From contig NZ_JACHMB010000001.1 of the NCBI RefSeq assembly GCF_014204795.1, positions 4,588,001 to 4,652,000 of the forward strand: a stretch of DNA of 64,000 bases, given 5' to 3'. Positions within the stretch are counted from its first letter, which is position 1. The number at the start of each line of letters is the position of its first letter. Shown here piece after piece: positions 7,795-16,228 of this stretch. The notes under the pieces are model-generated. The model did no database searches, was not told the DNA's origin, and saw only the letters and a program-made list of their open reading frames with translations. The position numbers were made by a program, and so were the translations under genes. The DNA comes from Nonomuraea jabiensis (GTDB lineage: Bacteria > Actinomycetota > Actinomycetes > Streptosporangiales > Streptosporangiaceae).

Positions 7795-8901
7795 ATGCGG
7801 ACACGTGTCACGGACATGTTCGGAATCGAGCTCCCGATCTTCGCCTTCAGCCACTGCCGAGACGTGGTCGCGGCCGTGAGCCGCGCCGGCGGCATGGGTG
7901 TGCTCGGCGCGCTCTACTTCACACCCGAGGAGCTCGAGACCGAGCTCAAGTGGATCGACGACCACGTGGACGGCAAGCCGTACGGCGTGGACGTCGTCAT
8001 GCCCGCCTCCTACGAGGGCGCCGACTTCGCGCCCGAGGAACTGGTGGGCCGCCTGCAGGCGATGATCCCCGACGGCCACCGGGGGTTCGTCGAGAACCTC
8101 CTGGCCAAGCACGGGGTCCCGCCGCTGTCGTCGGACGCCGACCCCGGCAAGGTGCTGCTCGGCTGGACGGATGCCACCGCGCGTCCCCAGGTCGAGACGG
8201 CCCTGCGGCACCCCATCGCGCTGCTGGCCAACGCGCTCGGCCCGCCGCCCGCCGACGTGGTGGACCTCGCCCACGCGCACGGGGTCAAGGTCGCCGCCCT
8301 GGCCTCCACGCCCCGGCACGCGCTCAAGCAGGTGGAGGTCGGCGTGGACGTCGTGGTCGCCCAGGGCACCGAGGCCGGCGGTCACACCGGCGAGATCTCC
8401 ACCATGGTGCTGATCCCGCAGGTGGTGGACGCGGTGGACGTGCCCGTCCTGGCCGCCGGCGGCATCGGCAACGGCCGCCAGATGGCGGCGGGGATGGCGC
8501 TGGGCGCCGAGGGCGTCTGGACCGGCTCGCTCTGGCTCACGGTCGAGGAGGCCGACACCCCCGAGATGGCCAAGCGCCGGATCCTGGAGGCCACCTCCCG
8601 CGACACGGTCCGCTCGCGCAGCTGGACCGGCAAGCCCGCGCGGCTGCTCAAGAACGCCTGGACGGAGGCGTGGGAGTCGGAGGAGTCGCCCGGCACGCTG
8701 CCGATGCCCCTGCAGTTCATGCTGGTGTCGGACGCCCTGCGGCGCATCGGCCGCTCCGACGTGTCGGACCTGGCCACCTTCCCGGCCGGCCAGGTCATCG
8801 GCATCACCAACCAGGTCCGCTCGACCAAGGACGTCATGTTCGCCCTGGTGGAGGAGTACGGCGAGGCGCTCGAACGCCTGGAGCGCCTCACCGGGGACTA
8901 G
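7795..8901 (+). CDS. Nitronate monooxygenase-family flavin oxidoreductase (IpdC/Rv3553-like)
   Basis: 368 residues, an FMN-dependent TIM-barrel enzyme of the 2-nitropropane dioxygenase/nitronate monooxygenase family. AQGTEAGGHTGEIS (about residue 190) is the family signature with the catalytic-region H, and VPVLAAGGIGNGRQMAAGMA binds the flavin phosphate. ATG 7795 gives the usual short N-terminus before FGIELPIF; a TTG at 7759 is unlikely. In mycobacteria the family member Rv3553 (IpdC) acts in degradation of the steroid C/D rings. The KstR-consensus box over the promoter and the adjoining lipid-degradation genes favour such a role over nitroalkane detoxification, but that is inference. The stop overlaps the convergent hydratase stop in the shared bases CTAG. 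Confidence 0.8.
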   Translation: MRTRVTDMFGIELPIFAFSHCRDVVAAVSRAGGMGVLGALYFTPEELETELKWIDDHVDGKPYGVDVVMPASYEGADFAPEELVGRLQAMIPDGHRGFVENLLAKHGVPPLSSDADPGKVLLGWTDATARPQVETALRHPIALLANALGPPPADVVDLAHAHGVKVAALASTPRHALKQVEVGVDVVVAQGTEAGGHTGEISTMVLIPQVVDAVDVPVLAAGGIGNGRQMAAGMALGAEGVWTGSLWLTVEEADTPEMAKRRILEATSRDTVRSRSWTGKPARLLKNAWTEAWESEESPGTLPMPLQFMLVSDALRRIGRSDVSDLATFPAGQVIGITNQVRSTKDVMFALVEEYGEALERLERLTGD

Positions 8902-9707
8902 CGGGCGTGGTAGGTCGGGGGGCGCTTCTCGCGGAAGGCCCGGGTGCCTTCCTTGGCGTCCTCCGACCCGATCACCGGCCAGCCGATCTCGTCCGACACC
9001 TTCAGCGCCTCCGGCTCCGGCATGCCCAGGGTGTCCCGGTACGTACGCAGGATCGCCTGCACGGAGAGCGGCCCCGAGGCGGCGACGTCCTCGGCCAGCT
9101 CCCGGGCCGAGGCCAGCGCCTGGCCGTCGGGCACCACGCGGTTGACCAGCCCCATGGACAGCGCCTCCGCCGCCGTGACCGGGCGGCCGGTCAGGAGCAG
9201 GTCCATGGCGTGGCAGTACGGGATCTGCCGGGGCAGGCGTACGGCGCTGCCGCCCATGGGGAAGAGCGCGCGCTTGGCCTCGAACAGTCCCAGCGTGGCC
9301 GACTCCGCTACCACCCGCAGGTCCGTCCCCACCAGCAGCTCCGTGCCGCCCGCCACCGCGTAGCCCTCGACCGCGCTGATGATCGGCTTGGTGGGCAGGT
9401 CCTCCCTGAGCAGGCCCTTCCAGTGGAAGTTGGGGATCTGCGCGGCCCTGGCCTGGACCTCCGGGTCCGTGGACGGCTGGCCCATGGCCTTGAGGTCGGC
9501 CCCGGCGCAGAACGTGCCCTCCGCGCCCGTCAGGATCGCCACCCTGATCCCGGCCTCGGCCGACGCGTACGCCCATGCCGAGGCCAGGCCGATCAGCATG
9601 TCCGAGGAGAGCGCGTTGCGCGCCTCCGGCCGGTTCATGGTGACGATCAGGACATGGCCGTCTCGTTCGATCCGGCAGTGGGGAGTGCTGATCGGCAGGA
9701 GCTCCAC
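8898..9707 (-). CDS. Enoyl-CoA hydratase/isomerase (crotonase) family protein
   Basis: 269 residues with the full crotonase fold. FCAGADLKAMG and AVEGYAVAGGTELL build the two oxyanion-hole segments. LGLFEAKRALFPMGG supplies a Glu at the first catalytic position, while the second position (AMDLLLTGRP) has Asp in place of the classical Glu, so the reaction may be hydration, isomerisation or ring hydrolysis. GTG 9707 is supported by GGAGG five bases upstream. A perfect KstR2-type palindrome lies 21 bases upstream; in mycobacteria KstR2 controls genes for HIP (steroid C/D ring) degradation including echA20. A function like EchA20 is plausible but not proved. It is divergent from the acyl-CoA ligase and convergent with the flavoprotein. 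Confidence 0.8.
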   Translation of the reverse strand: MELLPISTPHCRIERDGHVLIVTMNRPEARNALSSDMLIGLASAWAYASAEAGIRVAILTGAEGTFCAGADLKAMGQPSTDPEVQARAAQIPNFHWKGLLREDLPTKPIISAVEGYAVAGGTELLVGTDLRVVAESATLGLFEAKRALFPMGGSAVRLPRQIPYCHAMDLLLTGRPVTAAEALSMGLVNRVVPDGQALASARELAEDVAASGPLSVQAILRTYRDTLGMPEPEALKVSDEIGWPVIGSEDAKEGTRAFREKRPPTYHAR

Positions 9708-9727
9708 GTACGCCTCCGAAGTGTCTA

Positions 9728-9741
9728 ATCAAGCGCTTGCT
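9728..9741. promoter_or_regulatory. KstR2-consensus operator
   Basis: ATCAAGCGCTTGCT matches every defined base of the mycobacterial KstR2 operator AnCAAGnnCTTGnT. It sits 21 bases upstream of the hydratase start, within its probable promoter. Confidence 0.6.
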
Positions 9742-9782
9742 ACGAACTTCGGCCCCAGGATACGCTCCCAGCAGCAAACGAG

Positions 9783-9796
9783 AACAGGTTCCTGTT
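9783..9796. promoter_or_regulatory. Inverted repeat AACAGG-TT-CCTGTT upstream of the ligase operon
   Basis: A perfect 6-bp-arm palindrome with a 2-base centre in the 220-bp gap between the divergent hydratase and ligase genes. It contains an AAC-N2-GTT core but lacks the flanking T and A of a KstR box, so it may bind a different regulator. Confidence 0.35.
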
Positions 9797-9927
9797 TTGC
9801 TCGGGCCGCGAGGGAGCGCCGTCGTCTGGAGGAGCGGCGGGAGCGGAGCGACCAGAGCGGGGGAAGGCGACGGCATCGAGGGCGACCGAGCCCGCTTCAC
9901 GGAGTGAAGCCATGAGAAGGAGTGCGG

Positions 9928-11478
9928 ATGGGCACGCTCGGTTTCTGGAGGCTCGCGCAGGCGGATCCCGAGTGGATCGCGGCGGTGGACCCCGACGGCA
10001 CGGAGCATCGAGCGGGCGATCTGCTCGCCCGGGCCAACCGCCTCGTCCACGGCTTACGCGGGCTCGGGCTCCAGCCCGGCGACGGCATCTGCGGCCTGGT
10101 GCCGAACGGCGCGGACGGGCTCGTGCTGTATCTCGCCGCCATGCAGGCCGGCTGGTACTACACCCCGGTCAACTGGCATCTGACCGGCCCCGAGATCGCG
10201 TACATCGTCTCCGACAGCGAGGCCAAGGCGTTCTTCGTGCACCCCCGCTACCTCAAGGAGGGCGCCAGGGCGGCCGAGGCCATCGAGCCGCACCGCCGCT
10301 TCCTCCTCGGAGAGGACGAGACCGACGGCTTCCGCCGGGCGAGCGAGCTGACCGACGGGCAGCCGGACACCGCGCCCGAGGACCGCACCGCGGGCGCCAC
10401 CATGCACTACACCTCGGGCACGACCGGCAAGCCCAAAGGCGTCAGGCGCCGGCTGAACGGCCTCGATCCGGACGACTCCGCAGAGCTCATGACGTTCCTG
10501 CTCGGACTGTTCGGCATCACCCCGGGCCGCCCCAACGCCCACCTGATCACCTCCCCGAACTACCACACCGCGGTGACCCAGTTCGGGGGCACCGCGCTGC
10601 ACATGGGACACACGCTCGTCTACATGGACAAGTGGGACGCCGAGGAGATGCTCCGGCTCTGCGAGCGCCACGGCGTCACGAACTCCCACCTCGTCCCGAC
10701 CCACTTCAAGCGGCTGCTCGCGCTGCCGGAGGAGACCCGGACCAGGTACGACCTGTCCTCGCTCAGGTGGATGATCCACGCCGCCGCCCCCTGTCCGGTC
10801 CCGGTCAAGTGGGCGATGCTCGAGTGGTGGGGCGACTGCGTGTACGAGTACTACGCGGCCACCGAGGGCGGCGGCACCCTGGCCACGCCCGAGGACTGGA
10901 AGGCGCACCCGGGCACGGTCGGCAAGGCCTGGCCCATCAGCGAGCTGCTGATCGCGGACGACCAGGGCGAGCCCGTGCCGACCGGCACCGCCGGGACGAT
11001 CTACATGAAGATGATGGGCGTCCCGTTCGAGTACAAGGGCGACCCCGCCAAGACCGCCGCGAACCGGCTCAAGGAGTACTTCACCGTCGGGGACATCGGA
11101 TACCTGGACGAGGACGGTTTCCTCTACCTCTGCGACCGCAAGGCCGACATGATCATCTCCGGCGGGGCGAACATCTACCCGGCCGAGATCGAGAACGAGC
11201 TCATGATCCACCCGAAGGTGGCGGACGTGGCCGTGTTCGGCATCCCGGACGAGGAGTGGGGCGAGCAGATCAAGGCCGTGGTCGAGCCCGCGCCGGGCGT
11301 CGAACCCGGCCCCGAGCTGGCCCGCGAGCTGCTGGCCTCGCTGGAGGGCCGCCTGTCCAGGATGAAGTGGCCCAAGAGCGTCGACTTCATCGCCGAGATG
11401 CCCCGAGAGCCCAACGGCAAGCTGCTCAAACGCAAGCTCCGCGCCCCGTACTGGGAGGGACGAGACCGTGCCATCTGA
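9928..11478 (+). CDS. Acyl-CoA synthetase (FadD-type, ANL superfamily)
   Basis: 516 residues. The P-loop-like AMP-binding motif YTSGTTGKPKGVRRR is near residue 165, YEYYAATEGGG supplies the adenine-contacting A5-type motif, LCDRKADMIISGGANIYPAEIE is the hinge, and PREPNGKLLKRKLR carries the catalytic Lys of the C-terminal lobe. The enzyme would activate a carboxylate to its CoA thioester through an acyl-adenylate. ATG 9928 is preferred because GAAGGAG ends five bases upstream; GTG 9922 overlaps that site. It is the first gene of a tight five-gene operon (gaps of -11, -4, +1 and -1 bases) with the DUF35, two Ltp-like and FadD19-like genes, so the substrate is probably a steroid or branched-lipid acid. 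Confidence 0.85.
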   Translation: MGTLGFWRLAQADPEWIAAVDPDGTEHRAGDLLARANRLVHGLRGLGLQPGDGICGLVPNGADGLVLYLAAMQAGWYYTPVNWHLTGPEIAYIVSDSEAKAFFVHPRYLKEGARAAEAIEPHRRFLLGEDETDGFRRASELTDGQPDTAPEDRTAGATMHYTSGTTGKPKGVRRRLNGLDPDDSAELMTFLLGLFGITPGRPNAHLITSPNYHTAVTQFGGTALHMGHTLVYMDKWDAEEMLRLCERHGVTNSHLVPTHFKRLLALPEETRTRYDLSSLRWMIHAAAPCPVPVKWAMLEWWGDCVYEYYAATEGGGTLATPEDWKAHPGTVGKAWPISELLIADDQGEPVPTGTAGTIYMKMMGVPFEYKGDPAKTAANRLKEYFTVGDIGYLDEDGFLYLCDRKADMIISGGANIYPAEIENELMIHPKVADVAVFGIPDEEWGEQIKAVVEPAPGVEPGPELARELLASLEGRLSRMKWPKSVDFIAEMPREPNGKLLKRKLRAPYWEGRDRAI

Positions 11479-12367
11479 TCCGCTGGTCGCCCAGCACGTC
11501 CTGGAGTTCCCGGGCGGCTACACGAGAACGACAGGCCCCGTGATCGGCCGGTTCCTGAGCGAGTTGCGCGGCCGGCGCATCGTCGGGGTGCGGACGAACG
11601 AGGGCAAGGTGCTCGTGCCGCCCCTGGAGTACGACCCCGCGACCGGCGAGCCGGTCACCGCCGAGTACGTCGAGGTCGGCCCGGCCGGCACGGTCACCAC
11701 CTGGGCGTGGGTGGACGAGCCGCTCGAAGGCCACCCGCTCGACCGCCCCTTCGCCTGGGCACTGATCAAGCTGGACGGCGCCGACACCGCGCTGCTCCAC
11801 GCCGTGGACGCGGGCAACGCCAAGGCGCTGGCCGTGGGAGCGCGCGTCTGGCCGGTCTGGAGCGAAAGGCCCACCGGCCACATCCGCGACATCTCCCATT
11901 TCGCTCCCGAGGTCACGAAGATCGTCTCCAGCGTGCGCGCCGAATACCGCCTGCAGGCGGGCGGCGCGCTCCGCGTCTTCCTGGAGGGCATCCGGCGCGG
12001 CGTCTTCCTCGGCGGGCGGTGCGAGAGCTGCGACAAGGTGTACGTGCCCTACCGGGCGTCCTGCCCCGAATGCGGAAGCGGCATCGCGGAGACGCTCGAA
12101 CTGCCCGACACCGGCACGATCACCACGTTCGCCATCAACAACCTGCCCGATCCCCGGGCCCCGCAGGTGCCGTTCGTGTCGGCGTACATCCTGCTCGACA
12201 ACGCCGACATCCCCATGATCGCGCTCATCGGGGACGTACCCGCTCACGAGGTGCGCCAGGGCATGCGGGTCAAGGCGGTCTGGGTGCCGGAGAGCGAGCG
12301 TACGGCGTCAATGTCGAACATCCGCTGGTTCGCCCCCACCGGCGAGCCCGACGTGGAGCTGTCATGA
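11468..12367 (+). CDS. Double DUF35 OB-fold protein with zinc ribbon (Rv3521-like)
   Basis: 299 residues made of two DUF35-like halves. The first (about 1-140) is an OB fold without cysteines. The second (about 160-299) starts with a rubredoxin-like zinc ribbon whose ligands are C185, C188, C199 and C202, followed by the OB fold DTGTITTFAINN. DUF35 proteins act as obligate partners of thiolase-fold Ltp aldolases in steroid side-chain cleavage; the mycobacterial order Rv3521-ltp4-ltp3 is the same as here. GTG 11468 has GGAGGGA seven bases upstream and overlaps the ligase gene by 11 bp; the stop overlaps the next start as ATGA. Both facts imply coupled translation with its presumed partner proteins. 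Confidence 0.82.
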   Translation: MPSDPLVAQHVLEFPGGYTRTTGPVIGRFLSELRGRRIVGVRTNEGKVLVPPLEYDPATGEPVTAEYVEVGPAGTVTTWAWVDEPLEGHPLDRPFAWALIKLDGADTALLHAVDAGNAKALAVGARVWPVWSERPTGHIRDISHFAPEVTKIVSSVRAEYRLQAGGALRVFLEGIRRGVFLGGRCESCDKVYVPYRASCPECGSGIAETLELPDTGTITTFAINNLPDPRAPQVPFVSAYILLDNADIPMIALIGDVPAHEVRQGMRVKAVWVPESERTASMSNIRWFAPTGEPDVELS

Positions 12368-13383
12368 GAGATGTCGCGATCGTCGCGTTCGCCCAGACCC
12401 GGCACACCGACCACGACGCCGGGCAGACCGAGCCCGAGCTGATCCTGCCCGTGATCGACGAGGTCAAGGAGCGCACCGGGCTCAAGAGGTTCGGCTTCAC
12501 CTGCTCCGGTAGCTGCGACTACCTCGCGGGTGCCCCGTTCTCGTTCGTGTCGGCCCTCGACGCGCTGGGCGCCTGGCCGCCCATCTCGGAGAGCCACGTG
12601 GAGATGGACGGCGCCTGGGCCCTGTACGAGGCGTGGGTCCGGCTCCAGCACGGCGACATCGACTCGGCCCTGGTCTACGGGTTCGGCAAGTCGTCGCTCG
12701 GCGACCTGAACACGATCATGACGATCCAGCTCGACCCGTACTATCTGGCGCCGCTCGGCCTCGACCTGCTCTCCTACGCCGCGCTCCAGGCCGGCGCGGT
12801 CGGCGCGGACCGCAAGGAGCTCGACGAGATCGTCCGCAGGAGCCGGGCGGACGGGCGGGCCAACCCGTACGCGCTCGATCTGCCCGATCCGGACGGCGAG
12901 GACTTCGCGGTGCAACCGCTCAAGAAGACGGACGTGCCGCCCATCACGGACGGCGCGGCGGCCATCGTGCTCGCGGCCGGCGACCTGGCCGGGGAGCTGT
13001 GCCCGAACCCCGCCTACATCAGGGGCATCGCCCACCGCATCGAGCCCCACTACCTGGGCATGCGCGATCTGTCCATCTCGGCCTCCGCGGCCGACGCCGC
13101 CCGGGCGGCGGGGGTCGGCAAGGGGCCCGTCGAAGTGGCCGAGCTGCACGCCCAGTTCCCGCACGAGGAGATCATCCTGCGCCGCGCGCTGGAGCTGCCC
13201 GGCGAGACCGTGATCAACCCGTCCGGCGGCCCGCTGGCCGCCAACCCCGTCATGGCCACGGGCCTCATCCGCATCGGCGAGGCCGCGCGGCGCATCCTCG
13301 ACGGCGACGCGAGCCGCACCGTCGGACACGCCGCGGGCGGGCCCTGCCTGCAGCACAACCTCGTCACCGTATTGGAGGCGTGA
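12364..13383 (+). CDS. Ltp-type thiolase-fold protein (Ltp4-like), nucleophile Cys absent
   Basis: 339 residues of the SCP-x/lipid-transfer thiolase superfamily. The C-terminal half carries FPHEEIILRRALELPGE and VINPSGGPLAANPVMATGLI, matching the thiolase glycine-rich segment, and ends GHAAGGPCLQHNLVTVLEA. At the position where thiolases have the CoA-acylated Cys (before GSTAL), this protein reads HVEMDGAWALYEA, placing Glu there. Thiolysis is therefore unlikely; an aldolase or scaffolding role together with the DUF35 protein fits better. The ATG overlaps the preceding stop (ATGA). It pairs with the next gene one base downstream, and I infer a hetero-oligomer of the kind described for Ltp-DUF35 retro-aldolases. 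Confidence 0.8.
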   Translation: MRDVAIVAFAQTRHTDHDAGQTEPELILPVIDEVKERTGLKRFGFTCSGSCDYLAGAPFSFVSALDALGAWPPISESHVEMDGAWALYEAWVRLQHGDIDSALVYGFGKSSLGDLNTIMTIQLDPYYLAPLGLDLLSYAALQAGAVGADRKELDEIVRRSRADGRANPYALDLPDPDGEDFAVQPLKKTDVPPITDGAAAIVLAAGDLAGELCPNPAYIRGIAHRIEPHYLGMRDLSISASAADAARAAGVGKGPVEVAELHAQFPHEEIILRRALELPGETVINPSGGPLAANPVMATGLIRIGEAARRILDGDASRTVGHAAGGPCLQHNLVTVLEA

Positions 13384-13384
13384 C

Positions 13385-14533
13385 ATGGGCAACCGCTGTG
13401 CGGTCATCGGCGTCGGGCAGACGCACTACACGACCAAGCGCAGGGACGTGTCGATCGCCGGGCTGGTGCGCGAGGCGGCGCTGCGGGCGCTGCAGGACGC
13501 CGGGCTGTCGTTCAAGGACATCGACGCCGTGGTCATCGGCAAGGCGCCGGACCTGTTCGAGGGCGTGATGATGCCGGAGTCGTACCTGGCGGACGCCCTC
13601 GGCGCGGCGGGCAAGCCGATGATGCGGGTGCACACGGCGGGCAGCGTGGGCGGCTCCACGGCGCTGGTCGGCGCCAGCCTCATCCAGGGCGGCGTGCACG
13701 ACCGGGTGCTCGTGGTGGCGTTCGAGAAGCAGTCGGAGTCGAACGCCACCTGGGCGCTGTCCACGCACCTGCCGTTCAACGCGTCGCTGGTCGTGGGGGC
13801 GGGCGGCTACTTCGCGCCGCACATCCGCGAGTACATGCGCAGATCGGGCGCACCCGATCACATCGGGACACTCGTGGCGGTCAAGGACCGGCTCAACGCG
13901 CTCAAGAACCCGTACGCGCACCTCAAGATCCCCGGCATCGACCAGAAGATGGTCGAGTCCACGCCGATGTTGTGGGAGCCGATCCGCTACCTGGAGACCT
14001 GCCCGTCCAGCGACGGCGCCTGCGCGATGGTGCTGTCGTCCGAGTCGAAGGTCACCGGCACCCCGGCCTGGGTGCACGGCACCGCCATGCGCTCCGAGCC
14101 GATCTTCCGCGCCGGGCGCGACACGGTCAGCCCGCAGGCGGGCAAGGACTGCGCGGCCGACGTCTACCGCCAGGCCGGCATCACCGACCCGCGACGGCAG
14201 ATCGACGTGGCCGAGACGTACGTGCCGTTCTCCTGGTACGAGCCGATGTGGCTGGAGAACCTGGGGTTCGCGGCGGACGGGGAGGGATGGAAGCTCACCG
14301 AGTCGGGCGCGACGGCGCTCGACGGCGACACCCCGTGGAACGCCTCGGGCGGGGTGCTGTCGAGCAACCCGATCGGGGCGTCGGGACTGATCAGGTTCGC
14401 CGAGGCCGCGCTGCAGGTGCGCGGGATGGCGGGCGAGCACCAGGTGGACGGCGCCCGCACGGCGCTCGGCCACGCCTATGGCGGGGGAGCCCAGTTCTTC
14501 GCGATGTGGATCGTCGGACGGGAGAGACCCTGA
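13385..14533 (+). CDS. Ltp-type thiolase-fold protein (Ltp3-like), nucleophile Cys replaced
   Basis: 382 residues, full-length SCP-x-type thiolase fold. The N-terminal strand is CAVIGVGQTHYTTKRRDVSI. The segment that holds the nucleophilic Cys in true thiolases reads MRVHTAGSVGGSTALVGAS, where alignment on GSTAL puts Ser in the Cys position. The C-terminal glycine loop WNASGGVLSSNPIGASGLIRF and GHAYGGGAQFFAMWIVGRE are intact. It may act as a retro-aldolase or acyl-CoA-binding partner rather than a thiolase. The start follows the Ltp4-like stop by one base, and its TGA overlaps the ATG of the FadD19-like gene (TGATG), so all four products are likely made in fixed proportion. Confidence 0.8.
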   Translation: MGNRCAVIGVGQTHYTTKRRDVSIAGLVREAALRALQDAGLSFKDIDAVVIGKAPDLFEGVMMPESYLADALGAAGKPMMRVHTAGSVGGSTALVGASLIQGGVHDRVLVVAFEKQSESNATWALSTHLPFNASLVVGAGGYFAPHIREYMRRSGAPDHIGTLVAVKDRLNALKNPYAHLKIPGIDQKMVESTPMLWEPIRYLETCPSSDGACAMVLSSESKVTGTPAWVHGTAMRSEPIFRAGRDTVSPQAGKDCAADVYRQAGITDPRRQIDVAETYVPFSWYEPMWLENLGFAADGEGWKLTESGATALDGDTPWNASGGVLSSNPIGASGLIRFAEAALQVRGMAGEHQVDGARTALGHAYGGGAQFFAMWIVGRERP

Positions 14534-16131
14534 TGGAGTTCAACCACGCTGACCTGTTCGAAGGGCTCGCGGACGCGATCGGGGACAGGACCGCCGTCGT
14601 GTGCGGCGCGGACCGGCGCACCTACGCCGAGCTGGACGCCGAGGCGAACCGGCTCGCCCACTACCTCATGGACCTGGGCATCCAGCCCGGCCAGCACGTC
14701 GGCCTCCACCTCTACAACGGCATCGAGTACGTGGCCGGCCTGCTGGCCGCGCTGAAGATCCGGGCCGTGCCGATCAACGTCAACTACCGCTATGTCGAGT
14801 CCGAGCTGCTCTACCTCTACCGCGACGCCGACCTGCGGGCGCTGGTCTACGACGTGGAGTTCGACGCGCGGGTGGCCGCCGTGGCGGACCGGGCGCCGCT
14901 GCTGGAGCACCTGATCTCGGTGGGCGGGCCGTCGGCGATCGGCGCGGCGGTGCCGTACGAGACCGCGCTGGAGCGCGGCCGGCCGGAACGCGGCTTCCCG
15001 GCGCGCTCGGGCAACGACGTCTACATCATCTACACCGGCGGCACCACGGGCATGCCCAAGGGCGCGATGTGGCGCGTCGAGGACCTGTTCATGGCCTTCG
15101 GCGGCGGCAACCCGTACGGCGAGCCGCGCGCCACCCCGCGCGAGGTGATCGACGAGGCCGTCAAGGCCGGCCCGCTGGTCATGATGGCCGCGGCGCCGCT
15201 GATGCACGGGGCCGCGCAGATGGCCACGTTCATCGCCTGGTGGATGGGCGCGACCATGGTGTACGTGCGCAAGTTCGACGCCGAGGACGTGTGGCGGGCG
15301 GTCGAGCGCGAGCGCGTGGTCACCATGAACATCACCGGCGACGCCATGGCCAGGCCCCTGGCCGAGGCGCTGGAGAAGGGGCGTTACGACGTCTCGTCGC
15401 TGTTCGTGATCAGCTCGACCGGGGCGATCCTGTCGGGCGCGGTACGCGACCGGCTCCAGAAGGCACTGCCGAACATCGGGATCCTGGACAACTTCGGCTC
15501 CACCGAGTCCGGCTTCACCGCCTCCGGCGTGGCCGGATCCTCGCCGGAGAAGGGCCTGCGCTACCAGCCGAACTCCACGCTCAAGCTGGCCGTCCTCGAC
15601 GAGCGGCACCGGCCCGTCGAGCCCGGCTCCGGCCAGCTCGGGACCGTGGCCAGGGCCGGGCGGGTGGCGTTCGGCTACTACAACGACCCCGACAAGACGG
15701 CCCGCACGTTCGTCACCGACGCGGAGGGCACCCGCTGGCTGCTGACCGGCGACCTGGCGACCGTGGACACCGACGGGACCGTGAACGTGTTCGGCCGCGG
15801 CTCGCAGTGCATCAACACCGGCGGGGAGAAGGTGTTCCCCGAGGAGGTCGAGGCGGTGCTCAAGGGGCATCCGTCGGTGTTCGACGCGGTGGTGACCGGG
15901 GTGCCGGACCAGCGGTGGGGGAGCAGGGTCGCGGCCGTGGTGGAGCCGCGGCCGGGCGTGGAGGTCACGGGCGAGGAGCTGGACGCGCACTGCAGGACGC
16001 TGCTGTCGGGGTACAAGGTGCCTCGTACGTACGCGTTCGTGGAGCAGATGGTGCGCTCACCGGCGGGCAAGGCCGACTACCGGTGGGCCCGCGAGACGGT
16101 CCAGGCAAGCGACGCCCGCAGCTCCTCCTAG
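14533..16131 (+). CDS. fadD19: FadD19-like steroid-acid CoA ligase
   Basis: 532 residues. By memory it is strikingly similar to mycobacterial FadD19, the ligase that activates the C26/C27 cholesterol side-chain acid: the AMP motif IYTGGTTGMPKGAMWR, the segment TGDAMARPLAEALEKGRYD, the GSTESGF adenine motif, GRGSQCINTGGEKVFPEEVE and the ending VRSPAGKADYRWARE all follow the FadD19 pattern. The catalytic C-terminal Lys lies in SPAGKADYRW. It is the last gene of the operon, started from ATG 14533 inside the previous stop. Its TAG at 16129-16131 falls within a short tandem repeat shared with the 3' end of the convergent giant gene. Expected role: entry step of side-chain beta-oxidation of a sterol-like compound. 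Confidence 0.85.
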   Translation: MEFNHADLFEGLADAIGDRTAVVCGADRRTYAELDAEANRLAHYLMDLGIQPGQHVGLHLYNGIEYVAGLLAALKIRAVPINVNYRYVESELLYLYRDADLRALVYDVEFDARVAAVADRAPLLEHLISVGGPSAIGAAVPYETALERGRPERGFPARSGNDVYIIYTGGTTGMPKGAMWRVEDLFMAFGGGNPYGEPRATPREVIDEAVKAGPLVMMAAAPLMHGAAQMATFIAWWMGATMVYVRKFDAEDVWRAVERERVVTMNITGDAMARPLAEALEKGRYDVSSLFVISSTGAILSGAVRDRLQKALPNIGILDNFGSTESGFTASGVAGSSPEKGLRYQPNSTLKLAVLDERHRPVEPGSGQLGTVARAGRVAFGYYNDPDKTARTFVTDAEGTRWLLTGDLATVDTDGTVNVFGRGSQCINTGGEKVFPEEVEAVLKGHPSVFDAVVTGVPDQRWGSRVAAVVEPRPGVEVTGEELDAHCRTLLSGYKVPRTYAFVEQMVRSPAGKADYRWARETVQASDARSSS

Positions 16132-16228
16132 AGCCGCCGCAGCTCCACTTCGATCGCCCTAGAGCTGCCGCAGCTTCGCCTCGATCGCCTCGATCGTCTT
16201 AGAGCTGCTGCAGCTCCGCTTCGATCGC
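16129..16228. repeat. Three decayed tandem copies of the giant gene's 3' end
   Basis: Read on the minus strand, the last codons of the giant gene, AIEAELQQL-stop, are followed by two further versions, AIEAKLRQL-stop and AIEVELRRL-stop, each beginning near GCGATCGAAGC and ending CTCTAG or a variant. The outermost copy shares its TAG with the stop region of the FadD19-like gene. Local duplication of a gene terminus is the simplest reading. Confidence 0.6.

Noticed and set aside
9783..9796. Additional KstR box
   Set aside because: It has the AAC-N2-GTT core but lacks the flanking T and A; kept only as an unassigned inverted repeat.
7744..10050. 768-codon minus-strand frame
   Set aside because: Covers the flavoprotein and hydratase genes in wrong frames; no recognisable domain.
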